Assembly (NCBI GenBank): GCA_964036315.1
Contig: OZ038482.1
Span: 12,119,989-12,183,988, forward strand
DNA: 64,000 nucleotides
Origin: Acanthosepion esculentum
Lineage: Eukaryota > Mollusca > Cephalopoda > Sepiida > Sepiidae
Reading direction: 5' to 3'
In this document: positions 1 to 13,538 of the stretch, piece after piece
Layout of the letters: every line of letters starts with the position of its first letter
How positions within the stretch are numbered: the first letter of the stretch is position 1
Translations under genes and position numbers: made by a program
The notes under the pieces: model-generated
What the model was told of the DNA's origin: nothing
Seen by the model: only the letters and a program-made list of their open reading frames with translations
The model's database searches: none

Positions 1-1893
1 GAGATCAGGGCAATTTCAAAGACCTCTGTTCAACTCCAAAGCTAAGTATCTTAAAATATATATTTTCATTCATGTTGAATACAACCGTATTAACTTTTAT
101 GTGAAAAACGATCTCTCTCAATTTGTTTTAAACATTTCGGAATATTACTTTGTGTCTGATGATTTAATATGAACATTTTCTCTTCTTGACAATTCATCGA
201 AACTACAAACTTTAAATATTTGATTCCTTTTTCTGAAACAAGCTACTGACAACTTAAAATGTGTAAACTTGTAAATAAATTCCTTATCTTGTTTTGTTAA
301 ATATAATACATGTGTTTCTTTGTCATTATCCCTCAATACTTCAGATTAAAGACATGTTCAGAATGCGGCAGAAATACCTCCCACATATACATTGTAGTGG
401 AAAGTTTGGTGTTGACGGCCCAAATCAATCCATACAATTTTTTACTCTATGAATATGTTAAGCAAAATGCAAAAATAACAAGAGAAAACAACAAGAAACA
501 TTTGTGATAAAAGACAAAAGGCAAATATTTGAATAACAAGTAATTTTCAATATATTTTTGTAATGAAAATATTTTACAAAAATGTAGTGGATTTTTTAAA
601 GGTGAAATCTTGTTAGTTTAATTTATGTTGAACTCAAGTTTGGTGAAAGATTACATTTTGTTAATCAGTTCTGATTTGAAAGGATGCTTGTTAGAATCTG
701 TTATTGAAGATTCTGTATTATGAGAAAAAATTTACATTTAAGTAGTAAATGTTTGTAAAGTTGAATGCAATTTTGTGATCAAAGAAGTTATCTACCTTTG
801 ATTGTTTTGTGTAATACAATGTTCGCGAATGTTGAGAAATAAAGTTAATTTGTTAGCAGCAATTTATTTTAACTTCTGCGTAAAGAATTTGGTGAGTGAA
901 TGGGAATAGAGTCCATTGGTGAGTTTTGGTGAGTGAGTATGAATATTGTTAAGTTGTATAATGTTCGTATGAACGAAAAAACTTAAGATTGTGTGACGTG
1001 AAGTTTAGTTGCAATTTGTTTGATGTCACAATACTCGATATTTATTGTATATAAATACAATTATGGCACAAGGCGGAAAAGGGGAAATGGGTTGAGGCTG
1101 GTCTTCACTAACTATCCTATACCTAGCTAATGTGATTCACGACCCATTCACTCATTACAAATTTCGCATTCACCATAAGGACACATCCGTCACCAATCAA
1201 TCCTCCATATACCATAATACCGCAATACTCTCAGGGGGACCTACAAAACGCACCTCATGACATACAAAATTTATATACAAAACTTTATGTATTATTTACA
1301 ATAAGGGAGGGAGGGTGAACCCCGAAATAAACTAAATATCAAATTAAAGCAAAATAAGCCTACATAACTGATGTTAGTAGGACCCGTCCAACCCTCAGAA
1401 AAGAGAAGCCAAAATTCTGCCCTTGGACAAATAAAGAGGCTATCTCGCTAAGGGAGAGGAGAAAGAAGAAAATATATATACGGACACGGGAAATAAATAA
1501 ATCTGACCCAGTCGAGATGAAAAAGGGACCAAAAACAACCTGGGGAGGTTAGGAATCACAACTTGGATCATAACAAAAGATGTAGCCAGGAGCAGGCCGG
1601 GAACAACACTTACTCACATTAAGTAGGTACACAACGTATGTCTAGCCTAGCCAGGGGAGGCCTCCACAGGAAACCACCCCAATGCGATATAGGTTGACCT
1701 AAAAGAGAAAATCAAGGCTAGCCCCGTTCAAAACGGACCAGGCTCGCCTCAGTCACCCACCTTTCGCTAAAGTCTGTTGAAATCAAGCATTTTCTATCAG
1801 TTCTAATCTTCATTTTGGGCTGATGCTCAAAGACTCGGATTAGATCCTGATGAGAAAGACGGTCACAATGCTCACTGTCGATTGTGAATGAGT
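1..1893. other. Unassigned AT-rich non-coding flank
   Basis: No ORF longer than about 65 codons looks coding. The part from about 1060 to 1890 is less AT-rich, with pyrimidine- and purine-rich runs and repeated CACTCATT/GGTGAGTGA motifs, and is probably old repeat. I recognise no family. Confidence 0.4.
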
Positions 1894-4503
1894 TTGTTGC
1901 GGACCCGATAGCGTTGCAGCGCTGGTTTACGAAAAGATGACCTTGTGCCAGACACTACACACTACTACCGAATCCACAAACAAAGTAAAAATAAATAGAC
2001 AGGAGGAATGATGAAGATAAGTCTGATCAAGAGAACAAATATAAAATTTTATTAGTGTTTAATAAGTAAATTGTCTTCAGTGAAGACCATCAGTAAAGTT
2101 ACTGGAAATGTTGTAGTTGCTACAAAGTCAGTGACAAGTAGTCACGAAAAGGTAGATCCTGTTCCACGCCAAAATTTAAATTCAAGATGGCTAAGGCGGG
2201 AAAAAGTTACTCAGGAAGAAAGTTCAGAAAGTCAGTTTATAATGAATAATAAACATACACAGCAAAGAAAAATACTCACTGCGAGATTTTATAATTGTGA
2301 GTGTAATGTAATTTTTTTTTTAAGGTAACTGGTTCTGAAAGGACAGAGTTCGAAGAACATGAAAAATTCTTGTTCTTCAGGTTGGAAGTTTCACAGATCT
2401 CTGGTCTAGGACGTACGCCGTTTCGAACAGGATGTTCGTATCAAGACGAGAAATAAATCACCGAAAAGGTGACGAGGTTCGTCAGAATGTTCGCAGCATG
2501 ACGAGAAATAAGTCATCAAAAGGATAATGAAATGACAGTGTCTTAGGTGCTAAGGTTGCACGCGTCAAGCTATGAGGGACAAAGCAATATTTGCTGGTAA
2601 GGAGGGACAAAGCAATATTTGCTGGTAAGGCATCTCTGTCTAAATATATGGTTGAGCGACGAGAGATGAAATGAGTCGTCTTCTCTGGTCCCAGTCCTGG
2701 CGGCGACTAAATTCAAAGAAAGAGTTTGTCCGTGACGTCAGAGCAAAAAGCGCGCGAAAAATGAACAGCAGTAGCAGCGAGCTATCTTCCTCACTTTCGG
2801 CCAAGAACAACGGTTTACTGCTATTACCAGCCGAAAGTGAAAGGAAGGGGGTGAAAACACGCGCGCGCGTCAAATGAAAGTGTAAACACTGTGTACTGTT
2901 CCACAAGTTTCTGTTTTTATTTTATTTTTTTTATTTTATTTGCTTAGGGTGGCTCACAGAGACTTGTTGCGAACTTGGATTTCAGTCACCAAGCTGTAAA
3001 AATTAATTAAGCGTGGGTGGATAGTCACGCCTACTTGTATATTTATTAACCAATAAGGGCTCGAGATTTTTTTGAAAATGTATGAAGTTGAAAGTGTCCT
3101 GTGATCCCCTTTTTGCACAGATTTAACCAAACTATTTTGGGTATTGGAATAATGTAGAATTTGGGTTCTACAACATAGACTGTAGACATTAGCTAGATGA
3201 ATCGACTTGGAGATAGAGATGTGGTTCTACTGTGGCGGACTTCACCACATTAATTTAACTTTAGATTAGGAAACATGGCTGACGCAGAAAAGGATAAGCA
3301 AAATACATTGTTACACATAAAATATGTATTTAACAAGATGTACAATATCAAACAACGATGTGAAAGAAAACATGCATTTAAGTAAGAAAAGGTTGAATAA
3401 ACAAGAGTTGTCTCTCTTTAACAGTTATTTTAGTATTTCTAAGTTCACTGGAAGAATGTTCATGAGAGTTTCTTATAATGACTGTTCTCAGAAGATTTGC
3501 CGTGTTAGAAAGATTATGTGAGTATGTGGGATTCACGCTACCCCCACCTTCATTGTGACGCACGCGCGACATTTTCACCCCTTCCTCTCACGTTCGGTCA
3601 GTCATAGTAGTAAACCGTCGTCTTAGCCGAAGATGAGGAAGAATTTATTTTTCGCGCGCTTTTGCGCTGACGTCACGGCAAATTTGGCGTTTCAAAAATT
3701 AGTCGCCCCGTGGTCGCCCGACCATCGGCACGGGTCGGTTCACTTTCCTCTCGCCGGTGAACCCATAGATACTGGCAGAGAATTTTATTCGGCAAAACCT
3801 TGCCTAGACCTCATGGCTCGTCTCGGTATCTTAACGCATACGACACGGTCGTTACTTTGCGATGACAGATTTCTTCTCCCGAGGCTAACATCTTTATAGA
3901 GCCAGCTCAACTTCCAGGAACCTTCAAAAAAACTTCCAATTTGATGAACGAGCATTTTTCACATTCTTCGAACTCATACTCTCAGAACCTGTTACTTTAA
4001 AAAGAACTACATACACTCACAATTATTAACTCTCGCAGTGAGTATTTTTCCTTGCCGTATGTTCACTATGCATTACAACTGACTTTCTGAACCTTTCTTC
4101 TCGAAGAACTCCTTCCCGCCATAGTCATCTTAGATTTGAATTTTGGCGCGGGATCTATTCTCATTCAACTACATTTTCCAGTACATTTACTGAAGGTCTT
4201 CACAGAAGACAATTTACTAATCTACTTGAATTCTTTTTCAACTACATTTCCAGTACATTTACTGAAGGTCTTCACGGAAGACACTACTTGTTAAACTCTA
4301 AATAAAATCTATGTTTGTTCTTAACCTTTTGTTGTTTTGCCTGTCTACTTCTTTTCACTTTGTACGTTTGTACGGTGGAAAGAGCACGTCTTTATATTTT
4401 CTTTATTCTTACTTTGATTGTGGATTCGGTAGTAGTGTGTAGCGTCTGGCACAAGGCCTTATTTTCGTAAGCCAGATCTGCACCGCTATCGGGTCCGCAA
4501 CAA
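1894..4503. mobile_element. Long-armed palindromic (foldback or long-TIR) element
   Basis: About 1 kb from 1894 to about 2884 recurs in reverse complement from about 3553 to 4503. Matching pairs include TTGTTGCGGACCCGATAGCG at 1894 with its reverse ending at 4503, the ACTGAAGGTCTTCAC block near 4180-4215 with 2076-2116, and the CpG-rich block 2730-2880 with 3553-3680. Spacer about 0.67 kb. Each arm carries a TGACGTCA (2733-2740; 3668-3675), the consensus bound by CREB/ATF proteins. There is no transposase ORF. The outer 110 bp of each arm contain CCTTGTGCC, shared with the SINE at 5015-5139, so a SINE-derived segment may be part of the arms. Two short direct repeats of a 28-bp unit sit at 2573-2630. 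Confidence 0.75.
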
Positions 4504-5014
4504 GTATATACAACGTATGTTCGGCATGTGAGTGGTGTGTGTGAGTGAGAAAGTTGGCGCATGGTTTCAACTATCGTAGATTCGTTTGGCAGCTGAATTC
4601 TCACTAATTAGCTAAGAAAAATTCTTGCTTAAATAAGTAACTATAGGCTCCGGATCGCTGCGCGGGAAGAATTATTTTTCACGTGCAGACGATCTGATTG
4701 GTTGGCATAGACCAATCAGCGAGCGAGCTTTGGGGAGACTTAAGAAAGCTTCTGTGATCCGTTTCTCCCAAAAGTGCACAAAACTGACTATATGAAAATA
4801 GAGCGATTACAAAATTGTCGCATTGCTGCGATTTGTAAATTGTCTATAATAACGTAGTGGTGATTAATTAACCAATGAATGCTTGGCGTTGTATGTGATT
4901 TGTATTTGTATGTATGTTCGTGTGTGATAGACTCGCACAACACCATTGCCACTAATGTCTTACCATTATGTGGGAGGCATTTCTTGGAGGTTTATGGTTA
5001 TTTTCTAAGCGTAG

Positions 5015-5139
5015 CTTAGATGTGGCACAAGGCCGAATGTATGGAGCACATAATGAGGATCGAACTCACTTTTCAGTCGTAACTGATCTAGCAAGATATG
5101 CTTGCTAACGCTAACCATTACACCATGCCGAAGTGCCCA
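5015..5139 (-). mobile_element. tRNA-derived SINE
   Basis: Read on the minus strand it begins like a tRNA gene: GGCATGGTGTAATGGTTAGCG (A-box region) at about 5110-5131, then GAGTTCGATCCTC (B box, about 5052-5064), followed by a tail with CGGCCTTGTGCCACA. The spacing fits an RNA polymerase III internal promoter. It lies 0.6 kb upstream of NDUFB4 in the opposite orientation. The tRNA fold is imperfect, so it is not a functional tRNA gene. Confidence 0.75.
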
Positions 5140-5702
5140 ATTCTTGGAGGTATATGTAGGAAGTATTTCTGTTGCACACTGTAGTGTAGTGTAAGTGAAC
5201 AGTAACACAAACTACTTCAACCGACATTTAATTTGCTTCACCAATTTCTTGTTCTTTATTGTTAATGTTAACTGTTGGTGAGTCAATTTCACATCTTCAT
5301 TTTACATTCTCAACAATATTAAACAAAAAACCTGTAACCTAAAAAATAAAATTTGAAGCTTTTATGTTCTACTTGACTTTTTTTTAGGTATAAAATTTAT
5401 AAACAATTGATTTTTGCTGTCTTTAAGTGTGAATGTTGATGTTACGAAACTTGATTTTCTTAAGAAAAATAAGAATTTAAGGCTTCCTTAATATATAGTT
5501 AATTTACATATTTCCCAGTGATCAGTTTTTCAGCCGAAGAAACTGAGAGACGATCTTGAGTTACCCCTATCTTGGTCTTCGGTCGCCCAGTCAGAATAGA
5601 GTTATCGCCCTTGAAAGTACGAATCTCTGTGTCAGTTGTGCTCAGAGGTGAATGTTGAAGGACGGACGACCACACAACAACGAAGCTTGACTAGACTTTC
5701 AT

Positions 5703-5736
5703 TTTGGTTAGGTATTTTTTAAAATACCAAACCAAA
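5703..5736 (+). promoter_or_regulatory. Hairpin in the NDUFB4 5' leader, one base before the ATG
   Basis: The leader ends in an inverted repeat: 5703-5709 pairs with 5730-5736 and 5711-5718 pairs with 5721-5728, with one A.A mismatch between the stems. That is 15 A/U-rich pairs. If transcribed, it would be a stem-loop whose 3' base is one nucleotide from the start codon. The sequence is seen; any effect on initiation is inferred. Confidence 0.5.
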
Positions 5737-5737
5737 G

Positions 5738-5899
5738 ATGGCAGAGGTCACGAAAAAGGCATGGGACCCGTGGAAAATGTATGATATTACCCCAAAAGAG
5801 ATGGAGGCGATGAAAGAACGAGCAAAAATGAAAGCAACTCTTAAAGCGGAATGGCAAAAGAAGTTCACGAGTCCTTACAGAGGAGTTGGAGGTTATATT
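5738..5899 (+). CDS. NDUFB4: NDUFB4 coding exon 1
   Basis: 162 nt, 54 codons, from ATG to a phase-0 donor (gtaagta). It encodes the matrix-side charged region starting MAEVTKKAWDPWKMYDI. The 5' UTR probably covers at least 5535-5737. An acceptor-like tttttcag ends at 5531, so an additional upstream non-coding exon is possible. Confidence 0.93.
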
Positions 5900-8800
5900 G
5901 TAAGTAAATAAAATACTTTCTTTTTTTAAAAAATAAGAACAGATATGTATTCTTTGAATTTGTTTATGGGATGAAATTTCAAGGATTTTAAAAATATTTT
6001 TTGTTGATGTTCAATTTTGGGGTTACTTCATAAATTGATGTTGATGGAAACAACACCCTGGCTTTTTTTTGTAGGTACCTCCACTAATTCGTCCCCCAAA
6101 AATAAATTAATAAAAATAGTTTTATTGCCAAAATGTTTATGCTATTATTAAGTGGAAAGACCAAATTATTTTTTTTTTTAATAATTTGTAGCACGTTCGA
6201 AATTTTGGTTAAAAAATATTTTTTTTTTTACATCAGCGGTAATGTAATTTAGCATTTAATTTTCTTAGCGCTTTTTCATTTGAAAAACACATTAATTTGG
6301 AAATTCTCGCAAAAATCAAATAATTGTCGGATTGTAATGCAACTTTTAGGACTTGTTCATAAATGAATGAATTTATTTCTTAAACATCTTTAGAAAATCT
6401 TGGTAAAAATATTATATATATCTGTTACCCCCCCCCCCGTAATTAATTTCATAAAATTTTCTCAAATTTAATAGCACAACAAAATGGTTTTTAAAGACAA
6501 AATATATTTTTGATCTCCAAGAAAGAGACCCGTTAAAATGGCAAAAAAAAAAGAAAAACTTTTTTTTTTACTCTTTTCCACCAATATTTTTCTTTTTTTT
6601 TTTTTTTTAAATATTCTGAAAAGTTTGAGGAATTCTTATTCACACTGATAAAAAAATTAAAGATTCATGTAGTTGAATTAGGTAACTTCATGAAAATAGA
6701 TAACTAACACAAGAACGGCCTGAAAATTAACGAAAAAAAAATTTTCTTCGTGTTATTTAAATAAATGTATATTTCATTATTTAGAAGAAACACTAAAGTA
6801 TTTTTTGAATATTTTTTGAAATTTTTTAATCATTCTTATCATGTCTTAAATTTTAGTTAAAAATCTTGTTTACGAAATATCGAACAAAAACTCGGTATCA
6901 GCCATTTTTTTTTTTAAATTTTGATTTTTGATAAAATAAGTTAAATTCCTTGTTTAAAAATCGTTTAAAAATTTAATTATACGTTTTTCAAAATTCAAAG
7001 AAAATTAGAAAATTTAAAGTTTATTTAAAATATTTTGAAAGAAACTTTTACTTACTTTCTTCGTAGAAAAATGTTGTTTAAAATAAAAGGGAGCCGATCT
7101 TAACATTCCCGACGATTGACGAGTGATGAAAGGTGACGTTTATAAATTATTGACAGCTGACGTGAGATTCGAGTTCTCATACGGAAGGACAGAATGGACA
7201 TATTTTTTTTAAGTGGACTTGCTTAAGTAGTACCTTGTAATAATTAAAGTAAAAAAACTTTCAGCATTCCAATTTTTGGGCTTTTAGTACTGTAGCTTTC
7301 ACTATAAGTTTGTTGATACTATCTGGAGAAATTATAAATACTATAAAAAAAAATAATTAAGATACAAGTGCTGCACTGCTGTTTCAGGGCCCATATAGAC
7401 CCTAAATAAACTCAATTCAGATCTATCATAAAAAAATTTATATCCTCAGTAAAAATAATCAAACAGTAAAAGTCACAGCCTATTTTCTCTGAAAAAAAAA
7501 ATGATTTCATATTTTTATTGGTGTAAAATAAAAAAAATGATTTATCATCAGAACAAAATATCAAGGAAACTTTATCTGAACCCATGAAACTAGATATTTT
7601 CTGAAAGCAAACAATATGATCTTTCATTTAAAAATAAAATTGGCCAGTTTAAATGACTCAAGAAATTTTTTTCAGGGGCCAAATTGAGAGAAAAAAAATG
7701 TAAATTTTGCCTTTTTTGTAGTTCTAAACAAAAGTTTTCCCATTTCACGCATAAGATTGAGATCTTTACATTCTATGATGGGTTTAATGTTGCTGACGAA
7801 TGGGAATATTTACCTAATATTTTGTTGGATTTTCCTAAATGACAGAAACAAGCATTTTAATCAGCTGTGGCTGAGTGAGATAAAATTTCACAAGACATGT
7901 ACATTAAATTATGCTATAAAGTACACTTATGAAATTTCATTGTCTTTTTTTATGCTCACTTTATTAAATTTAAAAAATATCTCATAGAAAAATATCATAA
8001 CTGACATAATACAAAAATAATACTGTATAAATTTCATTGAATAGGTAGCTAATAAGTGACGTTTTTTTATTGCACGCATGATACTTCCGGTCTTCCGTAT
8101 ATTTTATTGGCATACACATTATTGACACATGATTGAGACAAATTAAATTTTTTAATATACGTCTGTTCGTTAGTTTGTAAGATGCTTTGGAATTTATAAT
8201 CTGTAAATATATATCTACTTAATAACAACATTCGTTGTACAAACTTTCCCTAATTTTATAAGAATTAGCAACATAATGTAAAAATTTAAAAAAATATTTC
8301 AGAAACAACAAATAATTGTTTTAAAAATTTATTTTTTATCGAAATATATTTTTGCTTTCAGACAATATTGTCCATGTTCATCAAAATAAATAAAAACAAA
8401 AGCTTTTGAAATTAAATAATATTTTTGTTTTAATGAGTTTTGTATGTTACAATTCAGAGATGATTTTCAGGTAGAGGTGGTCCAACTAAAAAAAAATAAA
8501 AACATGATTTGGTTTCCTCAAAGCCTTGTGCCTTTAACTAATATAATCACTAAACTCCTCAAAATTGAAATTATAGAGTTTTCATACACTTAGTTTGGGG
8601 ATGGGAAATACATATGAAAAAAAAATTTCTGCCATGACTTTAATAAAAAAAAAAACATATTTTAAGTTCCATCATTTGTGAATAGTTTCTGAAAGTTTCA
8701 TTAAAATCCGACAATTATTTTTATTTTTGCAACATTTTCCAAATTAATGTGTGTAATACAAAAAAATTTTTTTAGCGATTTCGTGGAGTTACCTATGTGA

Positions 8801-9638
8801 ACACTTTTTAGTCTGACAAAATAAATAGCATTTCGGAATCAAACATTAGCCATGCTAACAAATGCACTGGTGAGGCACCGTTGTCTGGATTTGTAATTAT
8901 TTTTCATTAAAGTTAAAATTCATTTTTTTTTACATGTGTTTTCCTGTGTTTAAAAGTAAAACAGCTAAAAAAAGTTTTCTAAAGGCTGTTTTGTCTGTAC
9001 CAACATAAAAAACGTGATACCTAAGTTTAAAATTAATTTTTAAAAATGTAAAATCTTTCTTGAAGCATTTATTTTAGTTTTAATTTCAAGCTAACATTAA
9101 ATTTATTTCCAATAAACAAAAAATACTTTGTTCCAAAAGTATGTACCTCCACTTTTTCGTGGAAAACCGCATAGCGTAATGGAAAAGCGATGGCTGCTAG
9201 TATGGCATCTCACAATATGTGAAAGTTTATCATTGATAACTCTCTCCTCCAATTTGTGGACTCTAGTTACTATATTCTTAATACTTGATATACTGCAGAA
9301 ATATCGCAATGATAAAATCAGTCAATTATTTATAATGGGACTCCTGAATGCAGTTACAAGTAATCCTTAATAATATTTTAAATTTTGAAATATTTTTTTT
9401 TGGTATATGAATTTTTTGAAACTGTTTCGAAATCTTTCTTTCAATCATTCCACCACATCCTATGGTATGCAGTGCACCATTTGGGAACCACTGGTGTAAC
9501 ATAATGTCATCTCGTCTCGGCTTTTGACCACAGGCCCAGTATGTGTTGTTAAAAATGTTCAAGTGATGTTGCTTTGATATGTGATAAAGGTTAGAATCCC
9601 TTCTGGTTAATTTCTGCTGTAAGACTGTATTTTATATA

Positions 9639-9690
<52 letters not shown>

Positions 9691-12633
9691 AGATACTGCC
9701 AAAATGAAAGTTTAAAAAAAGAAAAGATGTCTAACCTATTTTCAAAAATTTACCAAAAATCGGTATATCTGATTGAAATAAAACTTTCAGTACTTATTCA
9801 TTAACTGTATATTAAATAGCTTATTTTACCTTGTAGAAATATTTGGTAGGAACTCACTTATTCTCTCCACCTCCATTTTGATACATCATGAATACTTTTA
9901 AATTTGGGGAATGGTGACATATATTTTGTATAAAGGAAAATCCCTGAAGGTATTATTTCAGTAAAACTTTTTCCAATATCAAATCAGAAAATCTTAAATT
10001 TGCCATGAAGAATTGAAAAATTAGAGTTTCATACTATTTTTTGCATCAAAATATTAAATAAATTTCTGTATTTCCATAACTGCTAGATTTATTTATTTAT
10101 TTTTTTTATTTGACTGGAAGGTCAAATAGGAAAAAGTTCTGAATCATCTTCCTTTTGGGAGACCAATAATTATACTTAAAAATAAAATTTGTCCTAAGTT
10201 TCATAAAAGTTTATAGAACAAAAATTTATATTGTTAAACTGTTGGTTATATTGGGCTGTGCAGGTGCTGCAACCGGAGCAGACAAGATCAAATCTTGGCA
10301 TATACACTCCGTTGCTTTACAAGATAGAAGGATGATAAAGAAGAATGATTTCTATGGATTCATATCTTCATAAGGTGGTGCTATATCCCTATACATGTTT
10401 AGAAATACTATATGTTTATTTACATAGGGTAGTGCCTATCACAACCTGAACAACCAACAATTAATCATCATAAACCTTTGTGTAAACAGTTTTTGTTTGT
10501 TTTCTCTTCACAGGAACCTAGGTCAGTTGCCATTTCATTTCTTGTACACATACACTTCTGACCATGAGATTCAGGTTCGAATCTCACCAGAGTTGATTTG
10601 TCAGGAAGGGGGGGGGTGATTCCAGTGTGCCGCACCTTTGGAAAGTGCCTGAAAACCATACCACCATTTAACCCAAGTCTTGTGGGTGAAATTGGGTAGA
10701 CAGTACCCTTGGAGACTCTCGATAGCTGTGCTAGCACAAAGTCACCCGTCATTGTCACCAAGGATTTAAGCATGCTGGCCTTGGTCAGATTGTTTATCAC
10801 GCTTGATAACACGCTCTTTCCCAGAAATTTTAACTAAGGTCTGCTCAGCATAGTTGCAGTATAAACCACGGGTGGGCTCTGGGTGTTGAACAAACACAAA
10901 TGTGCCTGAGCAAGTGTCTGCAATAGGGAGTGGCTAGCTGTGCTAGTAGACGGGTATCCTTGAATACAGGTGGCCATCTATAGATGAACACAAACACACA
11001 CACCATTTAGGATTTTATCCTAGTTTCTGTTACCTCCTCACCTTCGTCCTAATTCCTTTACATTTTATTTCTTGAATGCACAAAGTTAGTTTGGGCAAAT
11101 TTGCTTCTAGGTCATCAGTATTTGACTAAGAATCATGAGTGCTCAATAATTGTTGGTATCCACGAAATCGTCCATATTTCTGTTTTTATTACATATTCAT
11201 TTCCAAACTGGTTTTCCAAAGTTCATCTTTTTAGTGATGAATATTTTTATTTATTTTCTAGTTTGATCCTCAACTCCAGCGTTTCTATTCGATGCGTGTG
11301 ACGGGTTTCCCTTACTTTAAAGTCACATTGAAATCTGTGGCAATTGGCTTCAATCTTGTTGTCCTTCCGATAGCAATTTTGGGATATTTGGTACACACTG
11401 ACAGGGTAAGTAATAATAAAACTTTTATTTTAAAAATTTAACATCATGCACACATTTTTAAGATAAAAAAATTTCAAAATATTTTAAATAAATATGCCAT
11501 ATGTTATTCACCATCAGAATTTTGGATTTTAATATTCAGTGTTTTTGTTTAAATAGTCTTGACTTTGTTTCTTCCTTTTCAAATGTTACATTTGGTCCAT
11601 TCTCTGGCCTCTTTTTTTTTCAGGTCGGAGTTTTTGGTCCATTCTCTAGCCTCTTTCTATTTCAGGTCGGAGTTTGTCCAGGGTAAAATGTCTGTCATTA
11701 ATAACATCCTACAATGCAAATGGCTCTGCATAAGGTCAAATATCAGCTGAACAGTGGACTGAAACAATGTTATGTTGGGGGTGGAGTTAATCAACAAAAC
11801 CACAGATGGTCCTGAAACATCAGTGCAGTAAACTATTTTGTATATACAGGGTGAGATGCGTAAATTGTCACCATTTTATATTTTTAATTTCGTGCATTTG
11901 TGTTTGATGTTGCTGCATGCACAGTATAGTAGAGTCAGTTGAGCACCATGACACGACTCACACTGCCAGATATTTGGAAATGACATGCTGTACTGCTTGG
12001 CATTCACACTGCAAGCTCCAATACAAACATTTCAAAGCTGCAGAGGATTCTGAAAGAGTTGGATTAGTCCAATGGTGATTACAGTGGTGTTTGAAATGAT
12101 TACTAGTGATGGTGATGTTATACATCCATTCATCTTCCCACAAGGCCACAGGCACAACATGGAGGCCTACGTCAAGTGCCTTGAGGAGGTAGTGCTGTCC
12201 TAGATCAAGGGGGTGGCTGCTGGAAGACCCTATTTCTGTCAACAGGACTCTGCACCATGCCACACATGGGGGAGAACCCAGTCATGGCTGTCAATTTCTG
12301 CGACCACATCACCCCTTATGTCTGGATACCTAACTGCCCAAACTAACTCCCTTGATTATTATGTGTGGGGTGCACTTGAGAGATCACAAAACTCATTATA
12401 ACACCAAAGATGAACTGAAGGCAAGAATTATGGCAGCATTCACCAACTTAAACAAGGAGAACATTCAGAAGGGTTGCAGGAGATTCTGAAGTTGTCTGGA
12501 GGCCGTGATTGAAGCCAGTGACAATTGAATAAATTTCTGGTTATTTTTGTGTAATTTTGGTAAATATCTCTTAAAATGAGATGTCAGTATTATTTTCATT
12601 TTAGTGTAATTTTGACAATTTATCCATCGCACC

Positions 12634-12672
<39 letters not shown>

Positions 12673-13474
12673 GGGGGCATATGGGCAAGTGGCTAGAATG
12701 TTCACTTTCTGACCAAAATCTGTTTTGTCAGGAAGGTGACTCTTAATGATATCAGCCTGGGGAGGCAATCCCAGCATGTTGACCCAAGCCTTATGAGTCA
12801 AATTGAGTTGATGAAACTGTTTGAGAGCCATCAATGGTTGTACTAGAACAAAATCACTAGTCATTATGACCGAGGATTTGAGCGTACTGTCCTTGTTTAG
12901 GCTTTTGATCACACTAGATAACCTGCTCTTTCCCAGAAACTGTAAGGCCTGTTCAGCATAGTTGCAGTATAAACCACCGGTGGGGCTGTGTGGGTGTTGA
13001 ACACACACAAATGTGCCTGATCAGGCGTCTGCAATAGGGACTGGCTAGCTGCCCTAGTTGAGACACACTCTGATCTGAGCAGCCAGCCATTTTTATATGT
13101 CTCTTATTTCAATCATATATATTCATCAGGCAATTGTATATTTTTTTTATACACTTTACATCTGCCATTCTTATTTTCTTTTTTCTTTGGGAAGCAGGCA
13201 AATCCAAACGAATCGAAGTGCTTTATCTTTACATAACCACTTCCCTGGACACTACGATCTTAATTTCTTCAAGTCTAGGGTCAATTGTTATCTATCCCCA
13301 TATCTTCACTTCAACTTAAATTCATATCGCCTTTTTTATTGCTTCCTATTTGTTACTTAAGCCTTGAACAAAAAGGTGAGGCTATTATGATCCTTCCTTT
13401 CTCCAGGTATGCAGTTTGCACAACTCTTGCAATGACACATTTGAACATTTTCAAAATGGGAATTTGTAAATTTT

Positions 13475-13538
<64 letters not shown>

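Noticed and set aside
3633..3899. 88-codon plus-strand ORF in CpG-rich DNA
   Set aside because: It lies wholly within the right arm of the long palindrome and has no recognised domain; an open frame is expected in this GC-richer block.
5110..5139. Functional tRNA gene on the minus strand
   Set aside because: A- and B-box-like sequences exist but the acceptor and anticodon stems do not pair; it fits a tRNA-derived SINE.
10468..10812. 114-codon minus-strand ORF
   Set aside because: It is antisense to SINE family A; the same frame recurs in the other copies (12601-13008, 29051-29263) as a by-product of the repeat.
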